Source: Linepithema humile (taxonomy: Eukaryota; Arthropoda; Insecta; Hymenoptera; Formicidae). Taken from it: a stretch of DNA of 64,000 bases. Made by a program: the position numbers and the translations under genes. Below are positions 50,778-63,321 of this stretch, piece after piece (within the stretch, counting starts at the first letter, position 1; the number at the start of each line of letters is the position of its first letter). The stretch lies in contig NC_090128.1 in the NCBI RefSeq assembly GCF_040581485.1, positions 17,414,931-17,478,930 on the forward strand. The letters are read 5' to 3'. The notes below the pieces were generated by a model. The model ran no database searches. It was not told the origin of the DNA and saw only the letters and a list, made by a program, of their open reading frames with translations.

Positions 50778-53165
50778 TTATTCCGTAGCTCCGAATTAAC
50801 TGCTCCGATTTGTCCCTTCTTTCTAATAGATGGAATTAATCGCCTAATACACAGGTGGCCTACCGACGCTTGTCGCGAATGGTCTCACTATATACATATA
50901 TGTATATTATTTATATTCTTACAGTTTTTGGTCATCCTGATATGTTGTTCGTCCTCGAACATCGACGAGTATATATCTAGGTAAAAAAAGGTAAAAAAAG
51001 GCGCCAAGTACACGTTCTTGTCACAACTAAAACAAAACAGTATTGTTTTACTTTTCAAAAAAATTGTATATATTAAACCTTTCAAAAAAACCTGTCGTAT
51101 ATATTAAAATTTTCAAAAAAAGCTATCTTATATACTTCTTACAAAAAAATATGATATCAGGAAATGGCACCAAGTGGGACTAAAGAACTGTGAAAAAACT
51201 TGTACATTATTTCTATAAAACTCTTCTATAAAACTGTTCTATAAAACTCTTGTACATAAAGCTGTCGTATATATAATTAATTATATTATATACTATATTT
51301 TATCATATTTTACATATATTATACTATATATACTATATATATTATTAGATATACTGTATACACTCACCCGAAAAAAAAGCGGTACACTGAAAATGTGGAA
51401 AAAATTCATCAAATTTCAACTGACGATAACTTCGTAAATAATAAAGATAGAAAGTTCTATAAAATATGAAAATAAACCTTAGAATCTCTACTTTAAGAAT
51501 CGATTTATTTCAATGTTGCAAGATAAATTTATTGAAAATGGCGGATGACAAAGCGAGAGCATGCGAAATTGAAAAATAATGGTTCGAGTTTGCGACGGTG
51601 CACGGTATATACAAAAAATTGTAGCTTATTGGGATCAAAAGCGTATGAAAGTACAGAATCTCCTCTTTAAAATGTTTTTTATGCATCTCGATATGATGAT
51701 TTTTTGCTGAAAGATTCGCATTTGAAGTAAAAACCTGTCTTTTTCTTCCTCTTTAACTAATTTAATATCAAAAAAGTTCAGTGTCTCCTTACATAAAGGT
51801 AAGGTAAAAACGTTATTATCTGTAATTAAGTACAAAAACATCATTTTCAGAACATATTAAAGCAAAAAATGCGAACTTTACAATTTCTATTTTTATGATT
51901 TTGATTCTAATGTAATAACTCACCTTGTACATCTTGTATAAGTAAATTTCCATTTGAATAAAAAATGGGCATATCACCATTCATAATGACTTGATGCCGC
52001 CCTTTTACAAGCGTTATATTCCCGTACATTATTTTTTGTTATTTGAATAAGGCACTCAAGGTAGAGAAGAGAGAGGTTATGTTTCAGTTTTAATAAAAAT
52101 GAAGAGGCGTTCGGAAGCGTTACTCTTGAATCACACTGACTCCTCTTGCTTTTTCAGCGAGTGGTTTCGTGGCACACTGGTGGTACTCGTTCAACGTTTT
52201 CGAACGATTCACCTGAATGCACATTAAGTACCACTAATGTGTTTCCGAACGGTTATTGTGTGTTGGTGTGCACACAGTGTGTGTTTCCGAACGCAGCCTG
52301 AATGGCATGCACACACCGAGTCGAGCAGGTCAGAATTCACGTACACATAACACATATATATAAAGCCCCACTTTTTCGTATCTTTCAAGTATTGCTTTAG
52401 CCACACGCCACACTCGTGGTTCGTGGCGCTGAGTGCGCGCATCGCGCATGACTAGAATATTCTTACACCAAATGATTCTGTCACATTTGATTGGTCATCT
52501 AAAGGAAAAAACATTCTGCCAAGAGTCAATCAGAGCGCACAGCGCACAGCATTGTTCATTTATATCACCCATAAAAAAATCTAAATTATTCGTTAAAAAT
52601 TTATATTATATGTAGCTCGACATGCCAAATTCACATGTGTGGAGTGCTCCATCATTCCACATACAAAACGCCGCCTCTGCTTGCAACGCGAGTCAACTGT
52701 TTGAATACGAAAATGTTACAAACACATAAATAATATGTTTGCTTGCCAGTATAAGATAACAGAATTAATTCTTCAAGACGCCAGTTTCGTTTCAACAGCA
52801 GCACGCAGTGGAACAATGTCCCATAAGTAGAAAATAAAATTATAATTATTCATATATAGAAAAATATTTTATACATGTGCTTATATATAAGAATTAAGAT
52901 TTTCAATCGACCGTAATCGACGATAACAACTAAAAAGTGAACAATGTGTTATGATATTAAGCATTATATATTATTGATGTGTACAGAGTCGACCGCGAGA
53001 CGTAAATGCGAGTGAGTAAACGCAAAACTTTGAAACAGACGGAAGTGTGTTAAAATTTTTCGATAAATCTCGAACGGTCGAGAATTTATATAATTTATAT
53101 ATAACTTTACTTTTATTTTTATTTTTATTTTTATTTTATTTATATATTTATTCTTTTTATTTTTG
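50778..53165. other. Repeat-rich intergenic stretch, no clear gene
   Basis: AT-rich with ATATGTATAT runs. CACTCACCCGAAAAAAAAGCG at 51362 resembles an end of a small DNA transposon. 52080-52440 is a separate block with repeated TTTCCGAACG and GTGTGTG motifs and looks like another MITE. ORFs of 60-96 codons on both strands show no recognisable domain. Confidence 0.4.
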
Positions 53166-53171
53166 CAAAAG

Positions 53172-53739
53172 ATTTGGAACAAAAAGTCACTGCACAGCAA
53201 CAATTAAAGCAATTGATCTGCAATCAACAGCAGCTGCAGTATCAATTGTTATACTTGCAGCAGCAGCAGCAACATCAAAATGACAGATCATTTGAACGAC
53301 AACAAAATAAAAAAGGTATTTGTCTACTTGTATTAAAAGTGTTTAGATTAAATTCATTGAAATTAATATTTCTGTTCTATAATAATAATTTGAACAATAA
53401 TTTATTGTGTAATAATAATCGGTAATAAATAATACAATTTAGCACTTTTTAATTACTTATGTTTATTTTTCAGATACAAACAAAGAACAGGGCGAGATGA
53501 CCGCTGACCAGGGTGATCGAGGTGGCCGAGGTGGCCGTGGTGACCGAGGTGGCCGAGGGAGCCGAGGTGAGCAAAAAAATATTTTCTATCAAAATATTTA
53601 TAAAAATTGCATGTTTTATTAAAAAATAAAAAATTATTTTTGCAAGTTATGGTTTTATTTATACAAAGACTTTCTAATTTCAGAAGTATATAGATACAAA
53701 GATACAGTGTTAACTACTGTAAATTATTTTAACCTGTAA
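53172..53739 (+). CDS. Gln-rich / RGG protein gene, last three exons
   Basis: Exons are 53172-53315, 53474-53566 and 53684-53739, with GT/AG borders and matching phases. The first encodes LEQKVTAQQQLKQLI followed by Gln/Leu repeats, a coiled-coil-like stretch. The second encodes GDRGGRGGRGDRGGRGSRG, an RGG box. The third ends in a stop at 53737-53739. The upstream start exon was not found. RGG boxes bind RNA, but the function here is unknown. Seventeen bases after the stop comes the structured element also found at 7611. The gene may belong to a transposon related to the hAT element at 3863. Confidence 0.5.
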
Positions 53740-53755
53740 ATAACAAGTGTAAAAA

Positions 53756-53845
53756 AGTGGTACAATAGGGCTCCAGGCGACGATCCACTTAAAAAAAATC
53801 GAACGCGCCATAAGTGGAACCTCAAAGGTGGTGCGGAAAACCACT
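53756..53845 (+). ncRNA. Candidate structured RNA element, copy 2
   Basis: Outer stem AGTGGT (53756-53761) with ACCACT (53840-53845), inner stem CCACTT (53785-53790) with AAGTGG (53812-53817). It shares most bases with 7611-7698, and the stems are kept while the inner loop varies. It lies in the 3' UTR of the RGG gene. Confidence 0.4.
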
Positions 53846-53892
53846 ACTTATTAATAATATTAATAAAATTACTAATTATGGGCGTAACGTAC

Positions 53893-54790
53893 TAAGGATG
53901 TGTTCGACTTGGTGAGAGATTGAGAGAACCAATTTGTTAGAAAATATATTTTATTTTCTTCGTCAGAGAAGTGAGTATGTACAAGTTGTGTGCTGTATTG
54001 TGTTTGAATGTTTTATTGCGCCAGAGGCGCTTTCTCGGCGAAGGTGTAAGACCGATAAATTAAAATAAAAATTGACGGGCGCGGTAAAAAATTACCGGCC
54101 TCGTCTTGGTATATTGGACGGGTCCTAAAAAGGACGGTTCGATAGAATCAGCTCGTTGCAGCCCCTTTCCCGGTGTTGGAGGAACTCCGTTTGGAAAGTG
54201 GTCTTCCGTCTGGTAGCTACTCTCTGAGCACGCCCTAGGCGGTGAAGTCTGGATAGCCACGGATTGAGTCTCCGGTGTGCCTGAAGATGCAACCGTCTTG
54301 GCTCTTGGTGCAACAGAATGTTCTGTGTACCGAGGAGAGAAAGGTCTCCGAATTCGTATATGGTCAGCAACGAGAATATCCCTTGGTGGCCGAGTCAATC
54401 GGACGCAGAACTCTAGGGGAATTAATTTCCACGCTAGAGTCTGAGCAGGTGACGGCGGTACTGATGAGTCAGCGGGCCGCTTGGTTGAAATGTGCGGCTG
54501 AAGCTGGGACTCTGTTTTTCTTTTACGTGTCTTACGAGGCAACGTGAGAAAAATTGCGAGACAAATTTGCCTCTGGTTACGCTCTGCTAAAGCAGAGTAA
54601 GACTCAAGTCAAGGGCTTTGTAGAGAGCTCGCCTTGAAGCGAGTGAGTGAGTAAAAATCTGCGACGAAGCTCTTTTATACTGCTTCGATCGATGCTTGAT
54701 CGCGAGAAAACTTTTCACCGCCTGCGCAACGTGTATCTACTAGAGACCCTATAGTAAGAGTCTGGACAGTCTTTTTAGTTCGACAAAACA
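53893..54790 (-). repeat. LTR-like unit with internal ORF, second copy type
   Basis: TGTTCGACTTGG near 53899 and the inverted TTCGACAAAACA near 54790 give possible TG..CA ends, but no duplication was matched, so the borders are approximate. On the minus strand, TATAAAAGAGC (about 54670) precedes the ORF by about 130 bp. Confidence 0.45.
54060..54542 (-). CDS. Pro/Arg-rich ORF related to 29070-29519
   Basis: A 160-residue frame; its first codon is TTG where the relative has ATG, so it is either started elsewhere or mutated. The order of motifs is a basic start (PRKTRKRKT), AWKLIPLEFC, SVAIQTSP and PPTPGKGLQR. These match PWTLIPIEFT, SVATQT and PPTPGKSLER in the other copy. The rest is divergent. 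No known domain. Confidence 0.45.
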   Translation of the reverse strand: MPRKTRKRKTESQLQPHISTKRPADSSVPPSPAQTLAWKLIPLEFCVRLTRPPRDILVADHIRIRRPFSPRYTEHSVAPRAKTVASSGTPETQSVAIQTSPPRACSESSYQTEDHFPNGVPPTPGKGLQRADSIEPSFLGPVQYTKTRPVIFYRARQFLF

Positions 54791-55038
54791 TGGCGTCGTA
54801 AAACAGAAACAGTGATGATATGATATAGATGTGATCTAAGACAAAAAGATATTGTGAATTTTATATTAAATAATAAAATATCACAAACAAGTAAAATAGG
54901 TAATTTATAATATAATATTGTAAAAATGAAGTAAAATATATAAAAAAGAAGTATTATAATGCATGCTACTATAAAAATCAATTCCTAACCTTTATTATTG
55001 TATTTTATATTTACAAGTTGCATACAATTTTGCAGAAA

Positions 55039-57150
55039 ATGCCTGGCTGCTGCGTACCTAATTGTTCAAATTGTACGGAGAAAGGTTTTTCGATGAGGAA
55101 GTTTCCATCAAATATGAAGCGGAAAACGATATGGACCGAAAATATTAATATCTATAGTGGCAACATCCATCAATCCTTAAAGTGGCAACCAACTAAAAAT
55201 TCATTTGTATGCGAAGTAAGTAATTATTTGTATGATTAAAAATAGAAATATAACAATAATCTTGAATAATTGAATAATTTTTATAGACCCATTTTTCCGC
55301 GGAAATGTGGGAAAAAGTACGAGTAGATGGAAAAAAAAAACTAAAAACCAATGCCATTCCAACAATTTTTTATCCTCCCAAAAATAAAGACATTCCAGTA
55401 GAAAGAAATGTACATGTTGTATGTATCGGTTTTAACTGCAGTTTTTAATAGGGTCATTGTTAAATAAATTTATATATATATATTATATAAACTAAGTTTT
55501 AAACAAAAAAATTTTTAAAGTTTTAATTTTTACAGATTTATGACGAAGACACAGCACAAGCAACAAATGATATTCTTGAAGTTTCTTCAAATGATGGTCT
55601 TGAGGTTCCCTCAAATAATGTTGACATTTCTTTTACAACTTCATCAAAACAACTTGTCACAAACATCAATACTAATATAGTTCATGATGCAAAAAGATTA
55701 CAAAAAAATAATAATGACACTATGACAAGTTATAATAACACTGTAGAAGAATTGAAAAAAAAATTAGATGAAGCAAACAAAAAACTAGAGAGAGCAGATA
55801 CCATTATCCGTAAAAATTTATGGAAAAACAGAATTCTTCTGAAGCGTTTACGACAATCAAAAAATTCTACTAAGTTGCATAGTAAACAGAGATTTTCTTT
55901 GGCAGATTTGTTGCATAAAATACTTAATAAAGATCAGATAGAATATCTCAAAGCTAAACATGAAGGACGTCATATATATAAATGGACAGATGAAACAATT
56001 AAAAAGGCATTACGGCTGAAACATGCATGTGGGGATAATGGATATAGGGAATTATTACATCATTCTTTTTCTTTACCTTCAACTCGTACTCTGCGCAGAC
56101 GCATAGAATGCATTACTTTTAAAGATAGAATTTGTGACGATGTTTTTGAATTATTAAGGGAAAAGGTATCAAACTTTCCAGATGAACGACATAAAGATTC
56201 AATGATTTGTCTTGATGAGATGAGTTTAATACCAGGTGAACAAATAGATCTCTGCACCAATCACACCATTGGATATGCTACAATTCCTGATAAATTTGGT
56301 AAATCCTGATTTAGAAATATATTACATATTACGCATTACATATTTTTGAATGTGTTTCCACAATGCTTACCTCACTTTAATTTTTCTTGCATGTTTGCAT
56401 GTACATTTGTAGGAAAAATGCCTTATGCTACGCATGGTTTGGTGTGCATGATTTGCGGTATATTTACACGGTGGAAACAAATTGTAGCCTACTATTACAC
56501 TCCTGATTTAATGGTGCAATTTTAAAAGAAATTATTCTTAAAATAATTGAAAAAGCTGAAAATTTAGGTCTTAAATTTTATAGCATCACATCTGACATGG
56601 GAGGAGTTAATCAGGCTATGTGGAAAGCTTTCGAAAATATATCTGCAACAAAATATTCGAAAATTAAAAACTCGGTGCCACATCCACTAGATAACAGCCG
56701 AAAACTGTTCTTCTTTGCCGATGCTCCACATCTCTTAAAAAATCTTCGCACTACTTTGGTAAATAATAAAATTATAATATTGCCACAGAATTTCGCAGAA
56801 ATGTATGAACTTTCTTCGTGTATTGTTAAGTGTTCACATGTCGCAGAATTAGCGGCTGAACAAGAAAATCTCACGTTCAAATTAGCACCAAAATTAGATA
56901 GTCAAATTATTACTATTACTAATTTTAACAAAATGAGAGTTAATAAGGCAACCGCTTTGTATAATAGAGATGTTAGTAGTGCATTGCAATTTATAGCAGA
57001 AGAACGTAATATAAACGAGTATAAAGTAACCGCTTTATTTATTGAAATTGTATCAAAATGGTTCAATGTGATTACTTCTCGCACTTCTTTAATTGCGTTA
57101 GGAAGAATAGAAGGAAAAGAAAAATCACATAAGAAATTTGTTGATAGTAT
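55039..57150 (+). pseudogene. P-element-like (THAP) transposase, N-terminal and central part
   Basis: Exons are 55039-55215, 55287-55418, 55536-56298 and 56413 onward. The THAP zinc finger starts at the ATG (MPGCCVPNCSNC); its last Cys and His (Cys58, His61) are split by intron 1. A coiled coil follows (VEELKKKLDEANKKL), then YRELLHHSFSLPSTRTLRRR and MICLDEMSLIPGEQ with a catalytic Asp of the P superfamily. The central part has YSITSDMGGVNQAMW and FADAPHLLKNLR. A one-base deletion near 56507 shifts the frame. At 57150 an LTR insertion breaks the gene; it continues at 63322. It resembles THAP9. It is not functional as it stands. Confidence 0.85.
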
Positions 57151-58199
57151 TGTGACGTGACGCTTTTCGAGCGCCGTCACAAGGGCGATAGCCCGGCCGA
57201 GGGAGCAAAGAGTCCTGGTGTTGCTCCTCGCGTGGAGAGAGCAACCCGCAAGACTCCACAATCTGTACGCGTTGTTTTTTTTATGTCGTTCCCATTTTGT
57301 AACGTTAAGAGGATGCTGAAGTGACGGGCGAACTCCGACGCGAAAGCGCCATCATTTCGATGGTACTAAAAATGAAATGACATTATCGGCGCAGCCTACG
57401 GACCTATGCCGCGTAGGTCCGTGTGTACGCATTTGTTTGTAGTGGTGACTCACTACACTGACGTGTGGTCTGTGTACGTGTGTCATCGGAAGTTTGTAAA
57501 CAAACGATGCTTGCGCTTGTTTCCTCGACTGAAATTTCGTCGCAAAGCTGCAATATAATGTCCGAGAAAACATAAGCGTATACAAGGTGTCAAATAAATA
57601 CAAACTAAATATGACAAAATAATAAATAAAAAATATACATATAATACTATATATATCATTGAAGAAAAATGTCATATACTTTTCTTACTTTTATCCTTAT
57701 GTAGTAAATACTAAATAACTAATTAATCAATTAATTAATATATACATATACACATATATTCAATAAATAGTTATCTTTATTTTGTATTTTATATGATAAT
57801 GACTAAAATAATGAAAGTATATATTATTTCAGTTATATAAAATACAAAATAAAGATAACTATATTCAATATGTATATGTATGTATTCAATAATTAATTAA
57901 CTTATTTATTTATTTTGTATTTGTTACATAAGAATAAAAATAGGAAAAGCATATAACATATTTTTCCAATTAGACATATAGTATTATACATACATTTTTC
58001 AAATAAAATATTTTATCATATCTAACTTATATCTATTAGACACCTTGTATAAGTCTATTTTGTCTCGTATGTACATCATTCAGCCATACGATAGAATTTC
58101 AATTGCGAGAAAAAAGGTTAAATGACCTTATAAATTATCTGATAAAATATAAACAGACCACACGTGCAGTAAATTGCTAACTAAAATAAATACGTATTT

Positions 58200-59160
58200 C
58201 TTCAAATCTGTCAGCTGACGTTAGATCGCCTATGACAATATTTCTTAAAATCTGCCAGTTCACGAATAAATTGTCTTTAGCTCTCTTTTTTCTAAACTGT
58301 CAGCTGACGTTAGATCGCCTCTGACTATATTTATTAAAAATTGTCAGCTCACGATAGATCGCCTCTGACAATATTTCTTACAATTTGCCAGTTCACGAAT
58401 AAATCGTCTTTAGCTCTCTTTTTTCTAAACTGTCAGCTGACGTTAGATCGTCTGTGACAATATTTATTTAAAATTGTCAGCTCACGATAGATCGCCTCTG
58501 ACAATATTTCTTACAATTTGCCAGTTCACGAATAAATCGTTTTTAGCTCTCTTTTTTCTAAACTGTCAGCTAACGTTAGATCGCCTCTGACTATATTTAT
58601 TAAAAATTGTCAGCTCACGATAGATCGCCTCTGACAATATTTCTTACAATTTGCCAGTTCACGAATAAATCGTCTTTAGCTCTCTTTTTTCTAAACTGTC
58701 AGCTAACGTTAGATCGCCTGTGACAATATTTATTTAAAATTGTCAGCTCACGATAGATCGCCTCTGACAATATTTCTTACAATTTGCCAGTTCACGAATA
58801 AATCGTTTTTAGCTCTCTTTTTTCTAAACTGTCAGCTGACGTTAGATCGCCTCTGACTATATTTATTAAAAATTGTCAGCTCACAATAGATCGCCTTTGA
58901 CAATATTTCTTACAATTTGCCAGTTCACGAATAAATCGTCTTTAGCTCTCTTTTTTCTAAACTGTCAGCTGACGTTAGATCGTCTGTGACTATATTTATT
59001 TAAAATTGTCAGCTCACGATAGATCGCCTCTGACAATATTTCTTACAATTTGCCAGTTCACAAATAAATCGCCTTTAGCTCTCTTTCTTCTAAACTGTCA
59101 GCTGACGTTAGATCGCCTCTGATTATATTTATTTAAAATTGTCAGCTCACGAAAGATCTC
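58200..59160. repeat. 133-bp tandem array
   Basis: About seven copies spaced about 133 bp, each with CTGTCAGCTGACGTTAGATCG, a second block TTGTCAGCTCACGATAGATCG and TTTGCCAGTTCACGAATAAATCG. The three blocks resemble one another, so the unit is itself an old trimer of about 44 bp. Confidence 0.85.
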
Positions 59161-59570
59161 CTCTGGCTTGTCTTATTCTATATTGCCAGTCCACGACAAA
59201 GCCGCCTCTGGCTTGAAGACAAGAATAAGAATTTTCTTCTAATGCCAGTCCACGAGAAAACCGCCTCTGGCTTGTCTTATTCTATATTGCCAGTCCACGA
59301 GAAAACCGCCTTTGGCTTGTCTTATTCTATATTGCCAGTCCACGAGGAAACCGCCTCTGGCTTGAAGACAAGAATAAGAATTTTCTAATGCCAGTCCACG
59401 AGAAAACCGCCTCTGGCTTGTCTTATTCTATATTGCCAGTCCATGAGAAAACCGCCTCTGGCTTGTCTTATTCTATATTGCCAGTCCACGAGGAAACCGC
59501 CTCTGGCTTGTCTTATTATATATTGCCAGTCCACGAGGAAACCGCCTCTGGCTTGTCTTATTCTTTATTG
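59160..59570. repeat. 46-bp tandem array
   Basis: About nine copies of GCCAGTCCACGAGAAAACCGCCTCTGGCTTGTCTTATT-type units (broken here: GCCAGTCCACGAG, then AAACCGCCTCTGG, then CTTGTCTTATT). It is related to the 44-bp sub-blocks of the adjacent array. The plus-strand ORF (59388-59573) repeats SGLSYSILPVHE only because of the DNA repeat. Confidence 0.8.
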
Positions 59571-61311
59571 TAAGATACTTTTATTACGTCATATGCTTTA
59601 TGTATATATATATATATATATAATGTATATTATATGCTCCACATTATCTATATTTATATCAAAATATTTTTCTAAGAAATTGACATCATTTTGTATACTC
59701 TTTTTACAATAAATGTATATGATATATGCCATATTTTTTATTTCTAAAGCATGAAATATAAAGATATTTTTATTTTTTTGTGTCTATCATTTGTAAAAAA
59801 ATTTTGATAAAAGAAACAACATTAATTTTGCGACTTGCAATAATCTGTTTCATTATATGCTTCTTTTAAATACTTACACTTAGCCTTATTTTATGTGATT
59901 AACTTGGTATTTAAAATACGTATCAAAATCGAAAATGTATTTCTATTACAGTAGAAACGAAACATTCTTGTCTTACAACAGAGAGAAATGGCAAAATATA
60001 ATATTGTCTAAAGTACAGTCCAATAAAAACTGTTAAAATTGAACATTTTATAAAACCACTGTGATTCATGAAAAATCAGAATTATTATTTCAAAAATATA
60101 GATATATTTCGACTGTGTGTTTTAAACTGCACTACACATTCAAAATTCACAGAATAAATTTATTTCTGCAAAGTTGTGTATAATGTCAGTGGAAAAGTGA
60201 TTTATTTGTTATTACATATACATGATATTTTACCATTCCTTTCTGGTGTAAGACTACAATGTTTTTTTTCTACTGAACTAGAAATTAATTTTATATTTTG
60301 ATGTGTATTTTAGATACCAAGGAAAACGCATAAAATAAGGCTAGTTGTAAGTATTTAAAAGAAGTATATATTGAAACAGATAATTGCAAGTCACAAAATT
60401 AATGTTTTTTTTATCAAGATTTTTTTACAAATGATACATACAAGAAACTAAAAATACCTTTATATTTCATGCTTTATAAATAAGTTATATGACATATACA
60501 TTTATTATAAAAATATATACAATATACAAAATGATATTCATATAAATGATATACAATATACAAGATGATATAAAAAGTTAATTTTACATAGATACTTTGA
60601 TGTGAATATACATAATATGGAGCACAGAATATACATAATATATACACATAAAGCACATGAATAAAAGTATTTTGTAGAAATTAGAATATGAATGTATGTA
60701 ATTAAATAATATAAATGTTTGCAAAAATGTTGCAAAATTTATGTATAATACATACACTTTTTTATCCTTCAGAGTGCCTTCAACCCATTTTTTTCAGCCG
60801 GGTTTCGTAGCACATAACACAAACACACACACACGCACAACTAACACACACATAACTAACCTAAAAGATTCTGTATATGACAGATAGCATTGAGAACTGT
60901 ATAGCGCCTCTATCCCAAAATCTCGGAACTAATCTATAGCTCTTTTTTACCTTATTCTTTCTATATTGCACACATGCTTTACATAAATCTGGAAAAGGGT
61001 GGCGTTTTGAAAATAAGTCTCTAAGCTCTATTTTTTTGGTTTTCCATTATTGTTTCATACGCTCTTCTTCGGCACATGGTCTTGTTTTGCAGATTGAAGC
61101 AGTATAATTTTGATATAAAAGATATAATTCTTTGAGGTGACATTGTCGGTAAATTTTCAAAAATTTTTTTTATTTTTTGGTTTAAATTTGACCAACTGCC
61201 GAAAGATTAGCATATGTACTTTATTTACACCAAAGGATTTGTAATTCTATTAAAGCAATAAAAAACGCCACCCTTTTTAGAAAATTGAAGTTTCGGTCGG
61301 TAACAATATGA
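59571..61311. other. AT-rich right part of the TTAA element
   Basis: Nothing coding is recognised. It contains a long imperfect inverted repeat: sequence around 59755-59910 (AAGATATTTTTATTTTTTTG, CTTGCAATAATCTGTTTC) recurs inverted around 60330-60475. ACAC/CACA microsatellites lie at 60822-60855. Confidence 0.45.
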
Positions 61312-61330
61312 CTTCAGCATCCTCTTAAGA

Positions 61331-63317
61331 TCGTTTTTAAGTTGTAAGGCGAGACCCCGTGCGGGCGGCGTTGCGTGTTTTGTGCCTCAGGGCGAAGATG
61401 CAGCATCGCCATAGAGACCGGACGCCGGGGGATCATCGACGGGTGTCACGCGTTAGTGACCCCACAGCAAAAGGTCAGCTACCGCGATTCCGTCGCCTCC
61501 GCCATCCAAGCCCTATCTAACTCCGCTTTGGTTTTAGCCACAAAATCAAAGAAGCGCAGAGACACGCAGCAGCGGACCTCGCCCGGCTGCAGACGGCTTC
61601 GAGGACTCCGAAGATGCTGCACCCGGAAGGACCGGAGTATGGCCTGGCCAGCCTAACCAGTCTCTTCCGGGAACATCGACTCATCAACACATTATCGGCC
61701 GAAGGATTTGAGGAAACCACAGAAAACGAGGGGGGGGGGAGGGGGCGCCCTGAATGAACTGTGGGCGGTTCTTAGGAGCCCTCCTTTTTGGAAAATCGGC
61801 AGGATGCGCAGGAAGGCGACGCGAGATGAGAGGGACCTACGTGCAGAGCCCGAATGAGTTATTGTTCGGTGTGCCGCAAGTGCGCGAGGACGATCACGAG
61901 GACTCAGCTCAACGACGCCGAAGACGCCGAAGACGTCTACTCGATGTAAGCTGCCTCTCGGGTAGAGTTTCGTCCGGTTATGGCTGGTAGCGTGAGTCTG
62001 TTTTGTATTTAGTGTCTCTTACACAACTAACCGAGATTTTTGATACCGTGAGCGCGTATTGACGCTCAATTACCGTGTGTCCAGCCGGCTCCGGATATCG
62101 CGTAAAAGTCTCTCCGCCTTGCGGGAATCAAGCGCCGACAGTCTCTTTCGTTTGCCGTTTCGTTTCGTTACCGGACCGTCTTTCCGTTACCGTTTCTGTT
62201 TGAAGATACCGATTGCTACCGTCTTTCCGTTACCGCTTCTTTTGAAGATACCGATTGCTACCGTCTTTCTTGCGATACCGTTTTGTTACCGTTTTTGTCG
62301 CGTTATCACCGTACCGGAAGTACCGTGGGTGAATGTCCGCGGGCGGATTTTGGTTCGGGAACGTTCTCCGCGAGATTGCTGTTACCGCAAAGTTAGTGTC
62401 TCGGCGAGAAACGTGAAAGCCCGCGAAAAATAGCCGTTCAGCGACATCTCATTTCTGGACGTTAGGCTACCGTCGTTCAAAGAGTATTTATTTGGCCTTC
62501 ACCGGCCGCGTCGGATGGTCGTAAGATAAGTCATTTGTTTTGCTGGATACCGTCGGATCAGCTGCGAATTATCGTGATCGCGTTTCTGAGATTTCATGTA
62601 GTTATCGAACTTTATTCTTATTACCGATTGATTGGGCGAATGGCCTTACTACCGTATCAAACTATTTCCGCCGTATCGGCTCCGGCCGAACTATATAAGC
62701 ATCTTTAACCTTGTAACCGAATCACTGAAATACATCATTGTTAAATTTTAATTATTGAGTTGTCCTTGTGTTCGCCTCTTACTCCAGATATCTAACGTTA
62801 AATAAAAGAACTGCGCCCCTCTGCCATATACTGAGCGGGGAGCGGCCGAACATTTTAGAGAACTGTTAAAGTTACCGATACCGCGGTGCGATTACTCGCA
62901 CCTGGCGTCCATTTCCGGTTACCGATATCGCGTGAGTTACCTTGCTCCCGAATTTTGTGGAGTACCGCGAGTTACCGAATCGTGCAGTTATTGCCGATTT
63001 CTCGAGTTACCTTGCTCCCGACGAGCGTGGAGTACTGCGAGTTACCGAATCGTGCAGTTATTGCCGATTTCGCGAGTTACCTTGCTCCCGACGAGCGTGG
63101 AGTACCGCGAGTTACCGAATCGAGCATCTATTTCCGATACCGTAAGTTACCGAATCGAGCATTTATTGCCGATACCGCGAGTTACCGAGTCGTGCATTTA
63201 CTGCCGACGCCGCGTAAGTTACCTAACTCCCGAAGATCGTGGAGTACCGCGGTTACCGATTTCCATTGGGCGTGCTCCCTCGGATCTGGCGTGATTCCGA
63301 GGCTAGTTCACGTCGCA
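61331..63317. other. Right part of the long solo LTR
   Basis: GC-richer than the surroundings. A G-run lies at 61730-61745. Short repeats of TTACCG-type occur throughout (62150-62300), and a 65-to-70-bp unit with CGAGTTACCGAATCGTGCAG and CTTGCTCCCGACGAGCGTGG recurs at 62930-63250. Several frames stay open over these repeats (61375-61656, 62059-62433, 62886-63323) but encode low-complexity sequence. Confidence 0.5.
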
Positions 63318-63321
63318 GTAT

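Larger units (their letters stand above)
57304..61330. mobile_element. 4-kb TTAA-flanked satellite-bearing element
   Basis: Inverted ends GAGGATGCTGAAGT (57308-57321) and ACTTCAGCATCCTC (61312-61325) lie between TTAA tetramers (57304-57307 and 61326-61329). TTAA duplications are typical of piggyBac, but the ends do not start with CCC as in classic piggyBac. There is no transposase. The content is AT-rich sequence, two tandem arrays, and at 57780-57850 and elsewhere short inverted repeats. Confidence 0.65.
57151..63317. mobile_element. LTR insertion inside the P-like gene
   Basis: Starts TGTGACGTGACGC, ends TTCACGTCGCA, flanked by GTAT (57147-57150, 63318-63321), as for a gypsy-type LTR. Leaving out the inner element, 57151-57303 plus 61331-63317 give about 2.1 kb without a retrotransposon gene, so this is best read as a long solo LTR. 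Orientation is unknown. Confidence 0.65.

Noticed and set aside
53893..54790. A clean solo LTR with duplication at 54 kb
   Set aside because: TG..CA ends can be proposed but the flanking bases do not match, so only an approximate repeat is reported.
59160..59570. CRISPR-like array of regularly spaced repeats
   Set aside because: Units are contiguous tandem copies without unique spacers, in a eukaryotic transposon context.
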